This document shows, one piece after another, positions 36,425 to 48,719 of a stretch of 57,546 bases of DNA. Position 1 is the stretch's first letter; each line of letters starts with the position of its first letter. The position numbers were made by a program, and so were the translations under genes. Below the pieces are notes generated by a model. It did no database searches and was not told the DNA's origin. It saw only the letters and a list, made by a program, of their open reading frames with translations. The DNA is from Bondarzewia mesenterica (taxonomy: Eukaryota > Basidiomycota > Agaricomycetes > Russulales > Bondarzewiaceae): the NCBI GenBank assembly GCA_004802705.1, contig SGPL01000178.1, forward strand, positions 1 through 57,546, read 5' to 3'.

Positions 36425-37830
36425 AAAAGATGTAAGAGGCACATATGAGTGCACTCAAATTATACCAATTAACTTCAATGGGCAAAGTAAACTCAAGCAT
36501 CTAGGCTGGCTCAAAATTAATATTATTTAGGGAATAATCTAAGTATTCTTGAGGTTAATTTGATTTGTTACTCAATTAGACTTGAAAAGATATAATGCCC
36601 TAGATATTAAGGGTGAGCTAAAGAAATGCAGTCAAAGGATGAACGATGAGATGAACTAGACTGAAGAAGTCAAAGGAATTTACTGAGGATAAATGCAGAT
36701 GAATGTGGGAGATTCTTGACTTGACAGTAGCTTCAACAAAATTAGATTTACTAGGCAAGAAGATGATGAGAGGACGTAGACATAATTTTGAACTAAATAG
36801 AAAGTATAAGATATAGACATAAATAGTAAATTTAGCATAAATTATGACATAAACTAGATTAGACTAGATTTCAATAATATAGACTTAAATAGACTAACTC
36901 AGCATAGACTTCATGACTTCAGATATTAATTCAGTATAGACTCAGGTTTAGCATATAGATAGATGCTAATGATGATAAAGCTAGATAAGCTTAGATTCAA
37001 TCTCAGAAGGTAAGATCAACCAAAAATTAACTGATTCTATGAAAACTTAAGAAGCTAGGTGCTTCAAATATATCATAGAAGTAAATATTGATCTTGTAGA
37101 CTGGTTGCCTCTGAGTTAGGACAGAGCTTCCTGAAGTGTAGAGATGAATTTATTAGCCTGAGATAAACTTTCATAAGAGAGCAAGGCTACCTTAGAAAAG
37201 TCAATCAACAAGCATTTAAAGGGGTAAGGTGCTCATAAATAAAAAGAGCCTTGGGGTGAGTGTAAATAAGTGAGGCCAGACATTGCAACTGCCAGTAGCT
37301 CATCTCAATACTTTTGCATTTTAAAAACAACAAATCTGTTGTTGTATCTCTTCACTGTCTGATATTAAGCAAATTTATATGTAAATAATTTATAGAGCAT
37401 TAATTTATAACCAACAATCTACTATAAATTAGACTATTTTGAGTGTAAAGGGAGTGTAGTCAGGCATTAGATATAAGAGATGGATTTCACCAGTTTGACT
37501 GCATCTCACATATGTCAAAATAAAGTTATACCTTCTGATTTCAAAAATAAATGTGTTTAGTGATAGGTTAGTAAATATGATATAGAGACTTATACTGAGA
37601 GAATAAAGTGTAGATGAATGGAATGACATATTGCCATGCTGTTTTTATTACTAAGCAAGCATATTCAGCTATAGAAAAGGTCTGTATATATCAACTAATA
37701 TTGTGGATATTAGTTCATAGCCAAAATCTAACTTGTATGATAGAAAAACTTTTTTTTTATAAATGCAGGGCTTTGACAAGACAGTTTGTTCATCAAGCAC
37801 TGCAGACATAAAATAACTATTGTTAATATT
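36425..37830. other. No recognisable gene
   Basis: AT-rich, with a locally repetitive tract near 36800-36960 in which words like ATAGACTTAAATAGA and TTAGCATA recur. Short open frames here lack any family signal. Confidence 0.3.
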
Positions 37831-37940
37831 GCCATTGATGCTATTGCTGCTGATGCTATAGCTAATGCTGCTATTAGTGCTACCACTAATGTTGCTACTA
37901 TTAATGCTACTACTGACTTAACTCTCAATGCTCTATAACT
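37830..37940. repeat. Imperfect trinucleotide repeat
   Basis: Degenerate GCT/ATT/ACT triplets (for example ATTGCTGCTGATGCTATAG, GCTGCTATTAGTGCTACC) run for about 110 bp. Any open frame across it, on either strand, is an artefact of this low-complexity tract. Confidence 0.7.
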
Positions 37941-38449
37941 GCTACTGAGGCCCTCAGCAAAGTTATTGACAATATATAAACTATTTCATGCTTTGAAGGT
38001 AGTACCAGATATATAGATTAAAAATATTATGGCATGTTAAATATAATAACAGGCATAGCATTTGACATATAAAGATGATGAGTGTTAGGTCAAGAGAATC
38101 AACATCTACCTTTTTCTATAATAAGTACTTCCATCCATCGACTTTAAACAAGTTACCTGCAATAGATATCATGGTCTCCTCTTTCAATGATACAAAACCA
38201 AGTTTCTGGAAGACAGGTGAGAAGAGTGGCAAGAGGCAGTACTGAGAGTGCAAAAGAATTTAAAGAGAGAGTGAGCACCTTTGATGACCCAGGATAGGCT
38301 AAAAAAAAGATATCCTGTCCTAATCCTTTAGGTATGTGCAGTGTGTCTCTAGCCTTCATAAGGTCAATCAATTTGTCCCTTTAGTGATTAAATCATACTG
38401 ACTACCTACAGTTGATGCACAAATACTTATTATCTAAGCTTTTAAAGAC

Positions 38450-41060
38450 AAATAAAAAGGAAAAATAAAATATTTTACGTCTGGTGATGAACCCAACTGG
38501 AGGTTTTAAAGTTCATAAAAAGGAAAGACATCAAGGCCTACATCTTAGAGTATCATAAAATGACATTGAAGAATTTCTAAAACTATATCTTTCACTATTA
38601 GGAGAGAGTTGAGGGAATGAGGAATTTAATGAGTAAGGAGGATATGATAAAGTTTTAAGAGCTCACTGAGAAGTAGAATGTAGCACACAGCCAGCTAAAA
38701 AATAAAATGAGTGAGTAGTTTTCTCATCACTGATGATATATCAATAGATATTTTTATACGTTCATTGAGCACACTAATTAATATGTAAAGGAGTTCACTA
38801 GTCAGATGTTCTAACAACTGAACATGAGATTGTTTATCTTCTCAGTGATGGTGCTGAAAGATGGCAAGTTGATATACACTTGGTAAGTTTGCTCTCAGCA
38901 GAGGTCTTAACAATGACTGACATGAGACAGTTTTGTTAATCATGACTTCAATGAGGAGAATAGATTAACTTCCTTCATGAATTCTCATCTGAATTAGAAT
39001 ACTGGTGAAATTTTAAAAGAATAGGCAGAGTATGCTAATAAGGTGTTTGGTGAGCATTCTGTAGATAATGTATATAAGAGTATCTCTCATGTTTATAATA
39101 GGTACCACAGAAGTCAGAGACAAAGTCAAAGAGGAAGTGAAGAAAAGAAAAAAGCTGATTTTTAAGTTAGCCACTATCGAGGATGGAAGGATAATGTTGC
39201 CATTACTAAAGAAGAACAAGAAATTTCACCTGGAGCAGATGAAGGGCTTAGTAAGAGCAGCAATGATAGTTGTATATAGTACATTAAAATTAGATATTAT
39301 GGTGTTCTTATGCTTACAATATTATAGGAGCTGTAAGTAGAAACTCAAAAAAATTAGTGCTATGGAGGAAGTTGAAGGAACAGCAAGATGACTACCTCAC
39401 TGATGAGTACTTTTAGAGGACTTTATCATCAAAGAGCTATCAAAGCTTATTTAAGAAACAATTATGAAGCTGATAAACTATTGGTATGATCAACAAGAGG
39501 ATAGTAAGGCCCTTATTATGTTCAAGTCATATCAGGCATCAAATAGTGAAGTTTAGTCAGTGACAATGGCCATTATAAAGAAAAAAAAGTCAAAAAAGGG
39601 CAAGGCTCATGGGTCAGCATTAGCATCAATGTTGAATTTGGCAAAAGGTAAGAAGAAGGCCATCTCTTCCTCTGAGGAGATAAAAGAAAGCACAGAGATA
39701 ATAGAGGATGCTGAGAAAAACTTTGAGATTAAGCTTAAGCAGCTAATGGGGAATGATAGTAATAATGACAGCGAGGATGAGACTGAGGTCTTCTAGGCAG
39801 TCTCTGACAGATGAGCGATTATTATTAAACAATTATTGACTTACCTCTCAGTAATCAATTTGACCATCTTGTTGACATCTACTTATATCTAGTGTAAAAT
39901 GGACAAAATGAGCTTCTTGCTCAGTTAAGTATAGAAGAATGCTTATCATCATCTCAAGCTTGAGGTATGACTCATTAACCACTACACTAGAATCAGTGAT
40001 AATTTTGACCTAGGATGATCATTCATTCATCACCATTAACAATATTAATAATATCCCCTCCAGTGCAACAGAAAGTACCTCAAGTCAATACACACCTTGA
40101 TGGAGGGTGAAAAAATACTAATAATATGACTCACTAAAGGAGCATCTATAAATCATTATGCTCACTGTCAGAATGCTATTGAATGATATCCATCAAGCTT
40201 AGTTTTATGAGGATCCTGGTGCTAATGCTGATATGAATGCTACTGCTATAAACAACATTTCATTGTATGTATTGATCATATAATTAGACTTTTTGGCCTA
40301 TAACTTGCTAGCTATTATAATATCTAATTAGATTACTGAAGCCCTATCAAAGCAGCTTTAACAAGCTAAAGAAGCTGAGCTAGTGACCATCAAACCTAAA
40401 GAGGTAGAAAGAGATGAACTCTGAATTATTATAAATATTATCAAAGTTTAATCTTTGAGAATGCTTAGAGGTGGCTAAGATTGATGCTGACAATAATAGT
40501 GAAGTAAATTTATTTTTATCAAATATAGCTTTGCATGCAATAACAAAGGACTTGAGTTGAAAACTGAATCTACAGTTCTTTCAAGAGCAAATGTTGCATT
40601 CATTAAAAAAAGCTGGGCTAGTAACTGAACTGGCACTGTCAGCTTTAGTTAATAATAAAGATCAGAATATAGCCCTCAGTGAGGCAAAACAATAGGCCTC
40701 TAATGAAGTATCAGTGAGCTTATCAAAGGGAATGGATTTAGAATAAATAAGTCACCTTGAGTACATTTATTTTGTAAGATTATTCACTTGTAATAGAAAG
40801 TTGAGAAGGAAGCTGAGAAGGATAAATTTATTAGAGAAGATACACTAGAGGTTGCTGTTCTCTAAAAGAGAAAGCTGTTGGCAAAAGCAATAGCAAAAGC
40901 TGAAAAAACCTTAATAAAATAGCATAAGGCTATTGCTAGTGAGTTTATAATGAAGACCATTAGTAAAAAGTTGAAGAATGACTCAGTGAATACTTTTAAA
41001 GCATGTCACTATATGAATACAAAGATAGTTATTCATGGATTTGCTTATTATATATATTAA
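38450..41060 (+). pseudogene. Unrecognised 'WYD' gene, copy 2
   Basis: Plus-strand homologue of the relic at 11900-15300. Blocks in order: EEFLKLYLSLLGES near 38570; LNMRLFIFSVMVLKDGKLIY near 38820-38880; KLIFKLATIEDGRIMLPLL then MKGLVRAAMIVVYS (39150-39285); KLINYWYDQQEDSKALIMFK (about 39466-39525); a Lys-rich run (KKKKSKKGKAHGSALASMLN); KKKAISSSEEIK; acidic NDSNNDSEDETE (about 39755-39790); then IIIKQLLTYLSVINLTI and KMDKMSFLLS (39820-39930). The region after 40080 aligns with copy 1 even in nucleotides (a CTTGATGGAGGGTGA block). The Lys-rich and acidic stretches suggest a nuclear protein; function unknown. It is oriented toward the cysteine-motif gene copy 2, as in the first unit. Confidence 0.65.
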
Positions 41061-41269
41061 GTATAAGTTTAAGTGAACACAAAACTATTAAGACTAAAAA
41101 AAAAGCTATGAGCTGAGTCTACTAAGAATACAAACTCAATTATTATCAGTAGTAAGCACTTCTAAGGCTAAAACATAAGTGACAAATTAGAGATTAATTG
41201 CTTGTACACTAATATAGAAAATAAGTCTCATCATTGATAGCATGTTGTAGATATAAGATAGAGGTCAGT

Positions 41270-41335
41270 ATCAGGACAGTGACAGTAATAGCAATGACAA
41301 TAACAATAACAATAGCATTTTGTTATTGTTTTATT
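41270..41335 (+). repeat. Imperfect AATAAC/AGTGAC microsatellite
   Basis: GACAGTGACAGTAATAGC followed by ATAACAATAACAATAGC: short hexamer-like repeat with gradual decay. Confidence 0.7.
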
Positions 41336-41449
41336 ATAATTCATCTTACTCAATATTTTAAGCATTGAAGAGGAGGAGTTCAAATTACACTAAAAATAAA
41401 TATAAAGAAAAAAAACATGATCTGCTATATATATATATATAAAGAAGAA

Positions 41450-43900
41450 TCAGCTCTTACTATTAAGTTGATCCTCTAGCATCTGCCCACTAGCAGCTTT
41501 ACCTTTGGCCTTCCCACTAATGCTGCTAATATTTATATCATTATCTGATAACTATAGCTCCTTTTAAATTTATCATCTATCTATCTTAGCTAACTAGTGT
41601 TCAACCACAGTCAGCTAGGGCTAAGGCAATAGTAAGGTGGGCAATAGAGTCAATGCCTTTGGTGAGAGTAGTGAAAATAGAGCAAGTTAAGGGAAGAGGG
41701 CAGGAGAAAGAGGTAGGTCTACTAAGAGGTGATCTAATGTTGATGCTATATTCACTATCAGTGACTTCAATGAGTCTAAATAAATGTTGATGCTAAGGGC
41801 CCCCCCTACTATTGCTAATCAGGGCAGTGAGGTGATTAGTACTAATAAAGAAAGAGAGGTGGTGGTGATAGTAAAGAGAGAGTAGACAGAGAGAAAGAGG
41901 AGAGAGGGGGTCAGTATTAGCAATATTAATGATGTCAATGTTGTTGCTATTGTCACTCTTAATGGATGAATCTGCTTGCTTTTATACTAACTGTTTACCC
42001 ATAGCTACCTCGAGCAGCTTGATATGATGCATCAAGTCATTAATATACACACTATAATTTACTTTCATTATCATTTGTTACTATTTTACTTAATCCACTA
42101 ACCTTTCCATAAAGTTGAACATCCTCTGCAGCTCCTCAATGAGGTTCAAAGGTAGTAAACTAGCCTCAAATAGTGAGGCTTCAATAAGGGCAGTAAAAAT
42201 AGTGGAGGTAGTAATAGGGGCTACAAGGATAGCAGGCATAGTAGGGGCAGCAAAAATAATAGAGACAGTAAAGGCAGTAGAGACAATAGGAGCAGAGGGG
42301 ATAGTAAGGATAGATATCTCAGAAGTAATTATATCTACCTCTATCTTGCCATCTCTCAGTGATCTTGTCACTGACTAAGCCAGCTGAGTGAATCCTCAAG
42401 TAGTGATCATAACTTCTACTATTTAAATCTATTAAAAATATCAATAAAACAAATAACAAGTAAGTAAATTACTTTTCATCAACTTTGTCAACCTCTATGA
42501 TGGTAGTGGCACTCCTAATATTGATCTCTTCTTATGCATGAAATGCTTGTGCCATCGCAGATGACCACTTTATACATTGCTATTAATGACAGCATCAGTA
42601 GCATAGTGATTTTTATAGCTTGCATGCTCTATCAATAGGAGCAGCTTAATTTAGCCTCCAGTAAAAAAAGGATAGTAATAGAGGTTATATAGATGACTGA
42701 CAGTGGGGCAAGGTGCCTCTTCTCCTCCTCTTTTATCTTTTGCAATTGAGCGACTGACTTCAAGCACTTTACTTTGTATTTATGACATGCCTTATATACT
42801 ACATGCATAATGAAGTGGCAGATCTATTTAAGCCTCTTTCACTTGCTGCAGAGGCCCATAAGGTTAATATCATCCTCATTTTTATTTTAGTGAGTAGGTC
42901 TTACTTGTTTCACCTTGCTCAGTGCTTATTCTTATAGTGCCTTCTTGATGACCACCTTCTGTATTGAGTTAGTGAGTGTGCATGGTAATATTTTGGGCTC
43001 ACTTATCTTCCTCTTTATTGAAGCCTTCTCCTTCTCCTTCTCCTCATCCTCCTCCTCATCTCATCAAGTAGGTCTCACCTACCTCATCATATTTAGTGGT
43101 CACTTTAGTGCTAGTGATGACTTGATCACTATCTTCTGCATTCAGTTAGTGGTCTGCATTCATCTATTGCAACTCACTTTTTTTCTCAATGAGGTCTCCT
43201 CTTACTCCTCCTCTATTGTTCTCACTATCTTTGAGCTCTTCACCAACTAAATTCATCACTACTTAATTCTCACTGTTATTGTTGCTGCTTTTCTACTTAC
43301 AACTGCCCTTCTCTTCCCTTTGTCTATCTTCACATCTACTATCTCTATCTTCATATCCATTACTATCACTATGCTCTCCTTATCAAATCCTTCTCCATCT
43401 ATCTTATTACTGACTTTTTAACCCCCCTTCTCCTTTGGCTCTCAGAGTATACCAAGGCTCGACCTTAATGATAAATAANTGACTAACTTTTGATGGCCCA
43501 ATATCTACCTCCATTTTAAGCAGGTCAGTAGTGAGAGGGAGGAGAAAATAGAGATGTNCATTAGATGAGTTATAATCTTGTCAATGTATGGTAGATATAA
43601 TATATAATAAAAACTCTACCTGTCTATCACTACAAACNACCTAAGTTCTTTGTTAGCTTTAGCGTCATCACCTGCTCATTGTATTGGTTACTCCTTAGCA
43701 CACATAGGTTTTCAGACTGAATCATCTCATAAATAATATCATGCTTAATATATAGAATGAGCTTCAGCTTAGTCACAGCACTGATGGTGAAGTGAGAAAT
43801 ATAGATAATGATGCCTTCAATCAATGCCTTCCTCTGATCTTTGATGATTAACACTTGTATTCAAACAGTTAGTGAGTGTGAATAAAACAATAAGTAAGTA
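41450..43900 (-). pseudogene. Cysteine-motif gene, copy 2
   Basis: Minus-strand homologue of 3700-5990 and 55280-56820. From N to C: ALIEGIIIYISHFTISAV with TKLKLILYIKHDIIYEMIQ, then a SNQYNEQVMT block (43650-43850); an acidic/Lys run EEDEEKEKEKASIKRK (about 43015-43065); a cysteine-motif region near 42745-42860 reading CHFIMHVVYKACHKYKVKCL; a low-complexity Ile/Ala/Thr-rich stretch (42190-42330) made of imperfect triplet repeats; and coiled-coil blocks (EELQRMFNFMERLV near 42100-42140, DLMHHIKLLEVAMGKQLV near 41980-42040). Stops are frequent but several exons stay open for 70-90 codons, so it may be younger than copy 1. Function unknown. Confidence 0.6.
42180..42315. repeat. Imperfect GCAGTA/ATAGTA-type triplet tract
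   Basis: Recurring AGTA, GGCAGTA, GGTAGTAATAG words inside the cysteine-motif gene copy 2. Open on both strands, which explains two overlapping apparent frames; only the minus frame fits the gene. Confidence 0.6.
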
Positions 43901-43904
43901 ACTT

Positions 43905-45195
43905 ATCACCTCATTCACAAACATCTTTGTGAAGTTAGCNTAGCTAATAGCTGAAGTCTTGTGAGCAGCGAGAGTGGTTGAGATGTAGGCAATGATGTGA
44001 TAAACTTTATCTTAGTAAGACATAAAGGGCAAGAGTAGTGGCTACTAGTATGAGTGGCAAAGGAATATAATAGTGATGTCAGAAAGATAANAAGTCAAAT
44101 GGCACTATCACTGCTCTTAATACCTGACTNCCATTGACATGTATTTGCTTATCAATGTGCTTTAGCATTCACTTACCTNACTGATGCCTTCATATTTNTG
44201 CTGCCATTGGCACTGATAAGTTTTACCTTTAATTTCATTTATTTATCTTCTCTTTTTCTACTTTTTTTTTTACTGAGCACCTCATCCTAAAACTGTCCTG
44301 TTATCAAAAGTAAGTGTAATGATTTTTTATTGACATTTACTGCTCATGCTAACTATTAGTAGACCTCAATAATTAAGCAGTCTAAGTAGCCTTAATGGTC
44401 AGCTTCACTTTTAGTATGTTTTTTTTTTATTTTATTATTTTAATTTTAATAATGCTATGCACATCACTCAATGATTGTTTTTTTTAAATGAGAATTACAT
44501 GAGTAATGACACCTTCACTGATAGTATGCAATCTAATGCTATGTAGGCTCATGCCCCCATCAGCCATANCAATAGCTACATATTCAGTGATGATGAGATG
44601 TACTCTTTACTTNGTGTGTGCTTTAAGTCTTGTAATAAATTTATAACTGATTTTGAATCTCTTTAGCCAATAGGTTTAGTACATACATCTTTGAACTTTC
44701 ACTATATATACTGACATTTTCTACTTAGGCTCTGATNAAAACTCGTAGATGTCACCTCTATCTCAACTCTCAGCAGAGTTGTTATTTAGTGCATTAGTGA
44801 TAATAGCTACTCACTTCATGTTTAGTCACTCAGTGTTCAGTCAATTTGAGNTTAATNAATCAGTGATTAGTTACTTAGTTATTGATCATTTGGTCATTAA
44901 TGAGTTTGCACTATCACAATGGTAAATGGCAGATGAGTNAATTTATTCATATTTCTTCCCTGCTCCTCATTAAATGGCAGTTTGATAAGATATAAATATA
45001 ATTGTNGGCTCACCACTGAGTGATCCTCTTTTAATAGCTCACAATGAGTTGAACATTCTATATAAGATTCTGAATTATCAACAGCAAGTGGTAGATAGGT
45101 TAGAGAGAATGAGAAGGATATTGTAATATGATAATTAGAAAATTCGATAGTGTTGATACATGAGCTGAGCTATATCTACTAATTAAATGTCTTAT
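43905..45195. other. Spacer between cysteine-motif gene and array A3
   Basis: AT-rich, many single ambiguous bases. By analogy with 2690-3330 it may contain the plus-strand equivalent of that gene scrap, but no clear match was found. A TCAGTGATTAGTTACTTAG-type local repetition lies at 44820-44900. Confidence 0.35.
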
Positions 45196-45199
45196 TGAA

Positions 45200-45835
45200 T
45201 TTTAGTAGGCCCACCTATTTGAGATGCTTGATGAGTGGCCAAGCAACATATTTTATTATATTAGGCTCATCAGTCTAAGATGTTTACTAGCAAGCTGAGT
45301 GATATATTTTATTATGTTGGGCCCAACCATCTGAGATGCTCATCAGCAAGCTGAGNAATCTATTTTATTATGGTAGGCTCAACTATCTCAGATACTTACT
45401 AAGGACCTGAGCAATCTATTTTATTATGCTAGATCAAACTATCTCAGATGCTCACTAGCAACTTGAGCATTATATTTTAATGTGCTGAGCACAACTATCT
45501 CAAATGCTCATTGGCAACTTGAGCATTATATTTCATTATGTTAAGCTTAGCTATCTCAGATGCTCACTNGCAACCTGAGCACTATATTTTATTATACTAG
45601 GCCCAACTATCTCAGATGCTCACTAGCAACCTGAGCATTATATTTTATTATGCTAGGCCTAACTATTTCAGTTGCTCACTGACAACCTGAGCATTATATT
45701 TTATTATACTAGGTCTAACTATCTCAGATGCTCACTGAGCACTCAAGTAATATATTTAATTTATTAAGCACAGCTGCCTCAAATANTCACTAATAAGCCC
45801 TATATACTATTAGGCTTAACTATTCCTATTAGTCA
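45200..45835 (-). repeat. 56-bp minisatellite array A3 (reversed)
   Basis: About 11 well-preserved units in reversed orientation: CAACTATCTCAGATGCTCAC, then AGCAACCTGAGCATTATATT. It is the same repeat type as A1 and A2, with less divergence between units than A1. Confidence 0.9.
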
Positions 45836-45839
45836 CCAA

Positions 45840-45966
45840 CTATCCTCAGCCCACTTGTATCAAATGGTGTATNCCTTGCCTTTAGCNAAGATCTGCTCTA
45901 TTATTTTGATCATTGAAAATGCATATTCAGCTAGACCATCTTAGATGATAATAGGAGATTAAATAG
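45840..45966 (-). repeat. Conserved head block H2 (reversed)
   Basis: Reverse complement of the head block: ends GATGATAATAGGAGATTAAA-TAG, corresponding to CTATT(C/T)A...TTATCATC at 937 and 56883. It contains the shared GATCATTGAAAATGCATATTC stretch (partly) and AGATCTGCTCTA. Confidence 0.65.
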
Positions 45967-46514
45967 GCTCTTGCATCTATGACCTTGCTTACTGACAAAA
46001 ACACTGTTCTTTTCTAAGAAAAACAAAGACTTTATAAAAAAGCTTCAGTGAGCTCTGACATGCATTCCACATTATAATAGCTTTTTTTTGATATATAACA
46101 CTTGAATATTCATCTATAGGAACCTTTGTTATGCATTATTTACTATGCTTTCAACAGAATATCAGTATTGTTGCTTAAGAAGGACTAAGACTTGCACAAA
46201 AAGCTTCAATGACTATCAGCCTAGGTTCTACATAATAACAGATTTATGCACATATATAAAACTTGCATATTAATTTATAGGACCACTTATTCTGCATTCA
46301 CTATATGCTCTCTAGCAAAAACATCATTCTTCTTTGGGGAAGACAAAGACTTCACTAAAAGACTTCAGTAAGTGCTGACATAAATTCTCCATAAAATTTC
46401 TTTTTTGATGAGGTATTACACTTGCATATCCACCATTAATAGCACATTCTGCAAGCTATACATTCTTTAAGTCAGTCAATTGTAGTTCATATTTTATTTT
46501 TCTGCAGCAAGTTC
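45967..46514 (+). repeat. Left arm of large palindrome, three ~160-bp units
   Basis: Tandem units of about 160 bp, marked by GCTTCAG/ACTTCAG words at 46042, 46203 and 46362. The last two and the inner end (to TGCAGCAAGTTC at 46514) are inverted at 46665-47054 with high identity, roughly nine bases in ten by eye. The left arm has one unit more than the right. Confidence 0.85.
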
Positions 46515-46664
46515 AATCTAACCTAAAGCTTTAGCAGCTTATATATAAACTCATATATTCTATTAGTAGTCTAAGGATATAATATCATAATTTCAAAAAT
46601 ATATTGCATTTTTACATCCTCAAGGTTTTATAATTATCAATGTTAGAGTAGTAGTAGTTAATAA
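46515..46664. repeat. Spacer of large palindrome
   Basis: About 150 bp of unique AT-rich sequence between the inverted arms; no coding sequence or motif recognised. It may mark the junction of two elements joined head-to-head. Confidence 0.6.
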
Positions 46665-47054
46665 GAACTTGCTGCAAAGNAATAGAATGTGAATTACAAT
46701 TGACTGACTAAAAGAATGAATGACTTGAAGAATGTGCTATTGATGGTAGATATGTAAGTATAATACCTCATCAAAAAGGAAATTTTATGGAGAATCTATG
46801 TCAGCACTTACTGAAGTCTTTTGGTGAAGTCTTTGTNTTTCCTAAAGAAAAATGGTGTTTTTGCTAGAGAGCATATAGTGAATGCAGAACAAGTGGTCCT
46901 GTAAATTAATATGCAAGTTTTATATATGTNCGTAAAGTTATTATTATGTGGAACCTAAGCTGATAGTCATTGAAGCTTTTGTGTAAGTCTTAGTTCTTTT
47001 TAAGCAANAATACTGATATCCTATTAAAAATATAATNGACAATGCATAATGAGT
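46665..47054 (-). repeat. Right arm of large palindrome
   Basis: Starts GAACTTGCTGCA, the inverse of 46503-46514, and pairs with the left arm to about 46110. It contains about two inverted 160-bp units. It ends at head block H3. Confidence 0.85.
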
Positions 47055-47150
47055 CTATTTAGTGCCTTAATACTGTTTAAGATAGTCCTACTAAACATGT
47101 ATTCTTATCGACGGAGACTGTCTAGCAAATTTAGACTCAACTAGCTACCA
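47055..47150 (+). repeat. Conserved head block H3 (forward)
   Basis: CTATTTAGTGCCTTAATACT followed by GATAGTCCTACTAAAC aligns with CTATTCAGTCCCTTATTATC and the following CTCACTAAAC at 937-980. It marks the start of the next array. Confidence 0.6.
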
Positions 47151-47390
47151 CTGATAGTACTATACAGTTGGGCTTAAAATTGGTACANACTGATAGTAAT
47201 AGTTGGGCCTAGCATAGTTTCTAATTTGCCACTGATGAATGACCTACATTAGTAACAGTTAGGCTCAATAATAATATGCTTAGTCAGCAGTGACTAATNA
47301 AGACTATTGGGCCTAGAGCTTGNCGCTGACTGTTAGTTATGATTGGGCCTAATGCATTTATAATACTTGCTGAGTCCTCACTAATAGTCT
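47151..47390 (+). repeat. Irregular TTGGGCC repeats
   Basis: GTTGGGC(C) cores recur at irregular spacing (35, 56, 48 and 36 bp measured) between head H3 and the regular array B. Probably shortened or degenerate members of the 56-bp family. Confidence 0.6.
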
Positions 47391-48125
47391 TAAGTAGGTG
47401 AGTCTAGCTCATTTCTATCATCTGTTCTCATTGATAATCTGACATGAGTAGGCTTAGCTTATACCTATTTATATCATCTATCCTCACTGATAGTCACAGA
47501 TGGATAGACTTAGCTCATTCTCATTTTTATCATCTATTCTCACTGATAGTCTTATATGAATAAGCCTAGCCCATGCCTATTTGTATCATCTGTCCTCACT
47601 GATAGTCTCAAACAGATAGACTNAACTTATGCCCATGTCTGTCATCTGTCTTCACTAATGGTCTCAGACAGTTNGGTCTAGCCTATGCNCATTTATATTA
47701 TCTGTCCTCACTAATGGTCTCAGATGAGTAGGCTCAGCTTATTCTTATTTTTATCATCCCTCACTGATAGTTTAATATAAGTGAGCCTAGCCCATGTCTA
47801 TTTGTGTNATCTATCCTCACTGATGGTCTTAGATAGGTGTGCCTAGCTCATTCTCATTTCTATCATCTGTCCTCACTAAGGGTCTTACATNAGTGGGCCT
47901 ATCTCATATCCATTTTTATCATCTGTCCTCACTGATAGTCTCAAATAAATAAGCCCAGCTCATGCTCATATTTGTTATCTGTCTTCACTGATAGTCTCAG
48001 ATAGTTGAGCTCAGCCCATGCCTATTTATATCATCTATCTTTACTGACAATCTCAAACAATTAGGCCTAGCCTATGCTCATATCTGTCATTTGTCCTCAT
48101 TGATGGCCTTAGCTAGTTAATTATC
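47391..48125 (+). repeat. 56-bp minisatellite array B, first part
   Basis: About 13 units with exact 56-bp spacing where measured (TGTC at 47591, 47647, 47703). Unit: TAGTCTCAGACAGCTGGGCC, AGCCTATG(T)CCATTTCTATC and ATCTGTCCTCACTGA. The core is shared with arrays A and C, the middle is different. It is interrupted by DIRS-like copy 2 and resumes at 53693. Confidence 0.92.
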
Positions 48126-48164
48126 TNTATCACTCATTCATCGAGTCATGAAATCTTCAGATTA

Positions 48165-48545
48165 TTTTATCTAATAAATTTTATAATTATTTATTAATAA
48201 AATAATCTCTTTGTTAAGCAGCATCTGAACAACTAGTATTAGACCAATGTCTTATACTAATTTTGTGGTGTGCAGATTGAGGNGAGCTGGGAGTTATGCA
48301 AGGGGCACATGACCTGTTAAGAGATCACAGAATAAATGTGATGCATGTCAATAATCCGATGCATCCAAGTTCTCCTTCCTTCACAATTCAAGAAGCTGTG
48401 AGCTGCCTGCATGTAGGGAATGTCCTGAGCAAGGCCCCCAAAAGCTCCCCCAATTTAGGTGCAAATNGGGACTCGAGATACCACTAATAGAGCAAAGCTC
48501 ATCACCTCGAGTTTCCCTCNGGAATCTGAGACCCTACACCCGAAT
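48165..48545 (-). repeat. 3' terminal region of DIRS-like copy 2 with hairpin
   Basis: Conserved with 6380-6735. ACTCGAG (48471-48477) pairs with CTCGAGT (48506-48512), extended by GGG/CCC; nested GAGC-AAA-GCTC at 48490-48500. Confidence 0.5.
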
Positions 48546-48719
48546 GAGCATAGCTTGTAGAAGATTNATGGGTGAAACTTCTATAAATATGCATAGTAAT
48601 TATCTGTTAGTCTAAGTAGCATTACAATGACTACGTGCTACTTGTTGAGTAAAGCTCTCCATAGCTGTAAATATTCATTCAGAATTTGCAGTATAGCAAG
48701 CATGTGAAATAAAAAAGAG

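Noticed and set aside
37728..37928. Minus-strand Ala/Val/Ile-rich frame resembling a membrane protein
   Set aside because: Product of a degenerate trinucleotide repeat; no flanking coding signal.
42115..42378. Plus-strand 87-codon frame
   Set aside because: Lies over an imperfect triplet repeat; the minus frame continues the cysteine-motif gene, so the plus frame is a shadow.
42915..43250. Plus-strand Ser/Phe-rich 111-codon frame
   Set aside because: Antisense of the acidic/Lys-rich part of the cysteine-motif gene copy 2.
45967..47054. Centromeric or telomeric repeat
   Set aside because: Only about five ~160-bp units in inverted arrangement, no TTAGGG-type repeats; element termini explain it better.
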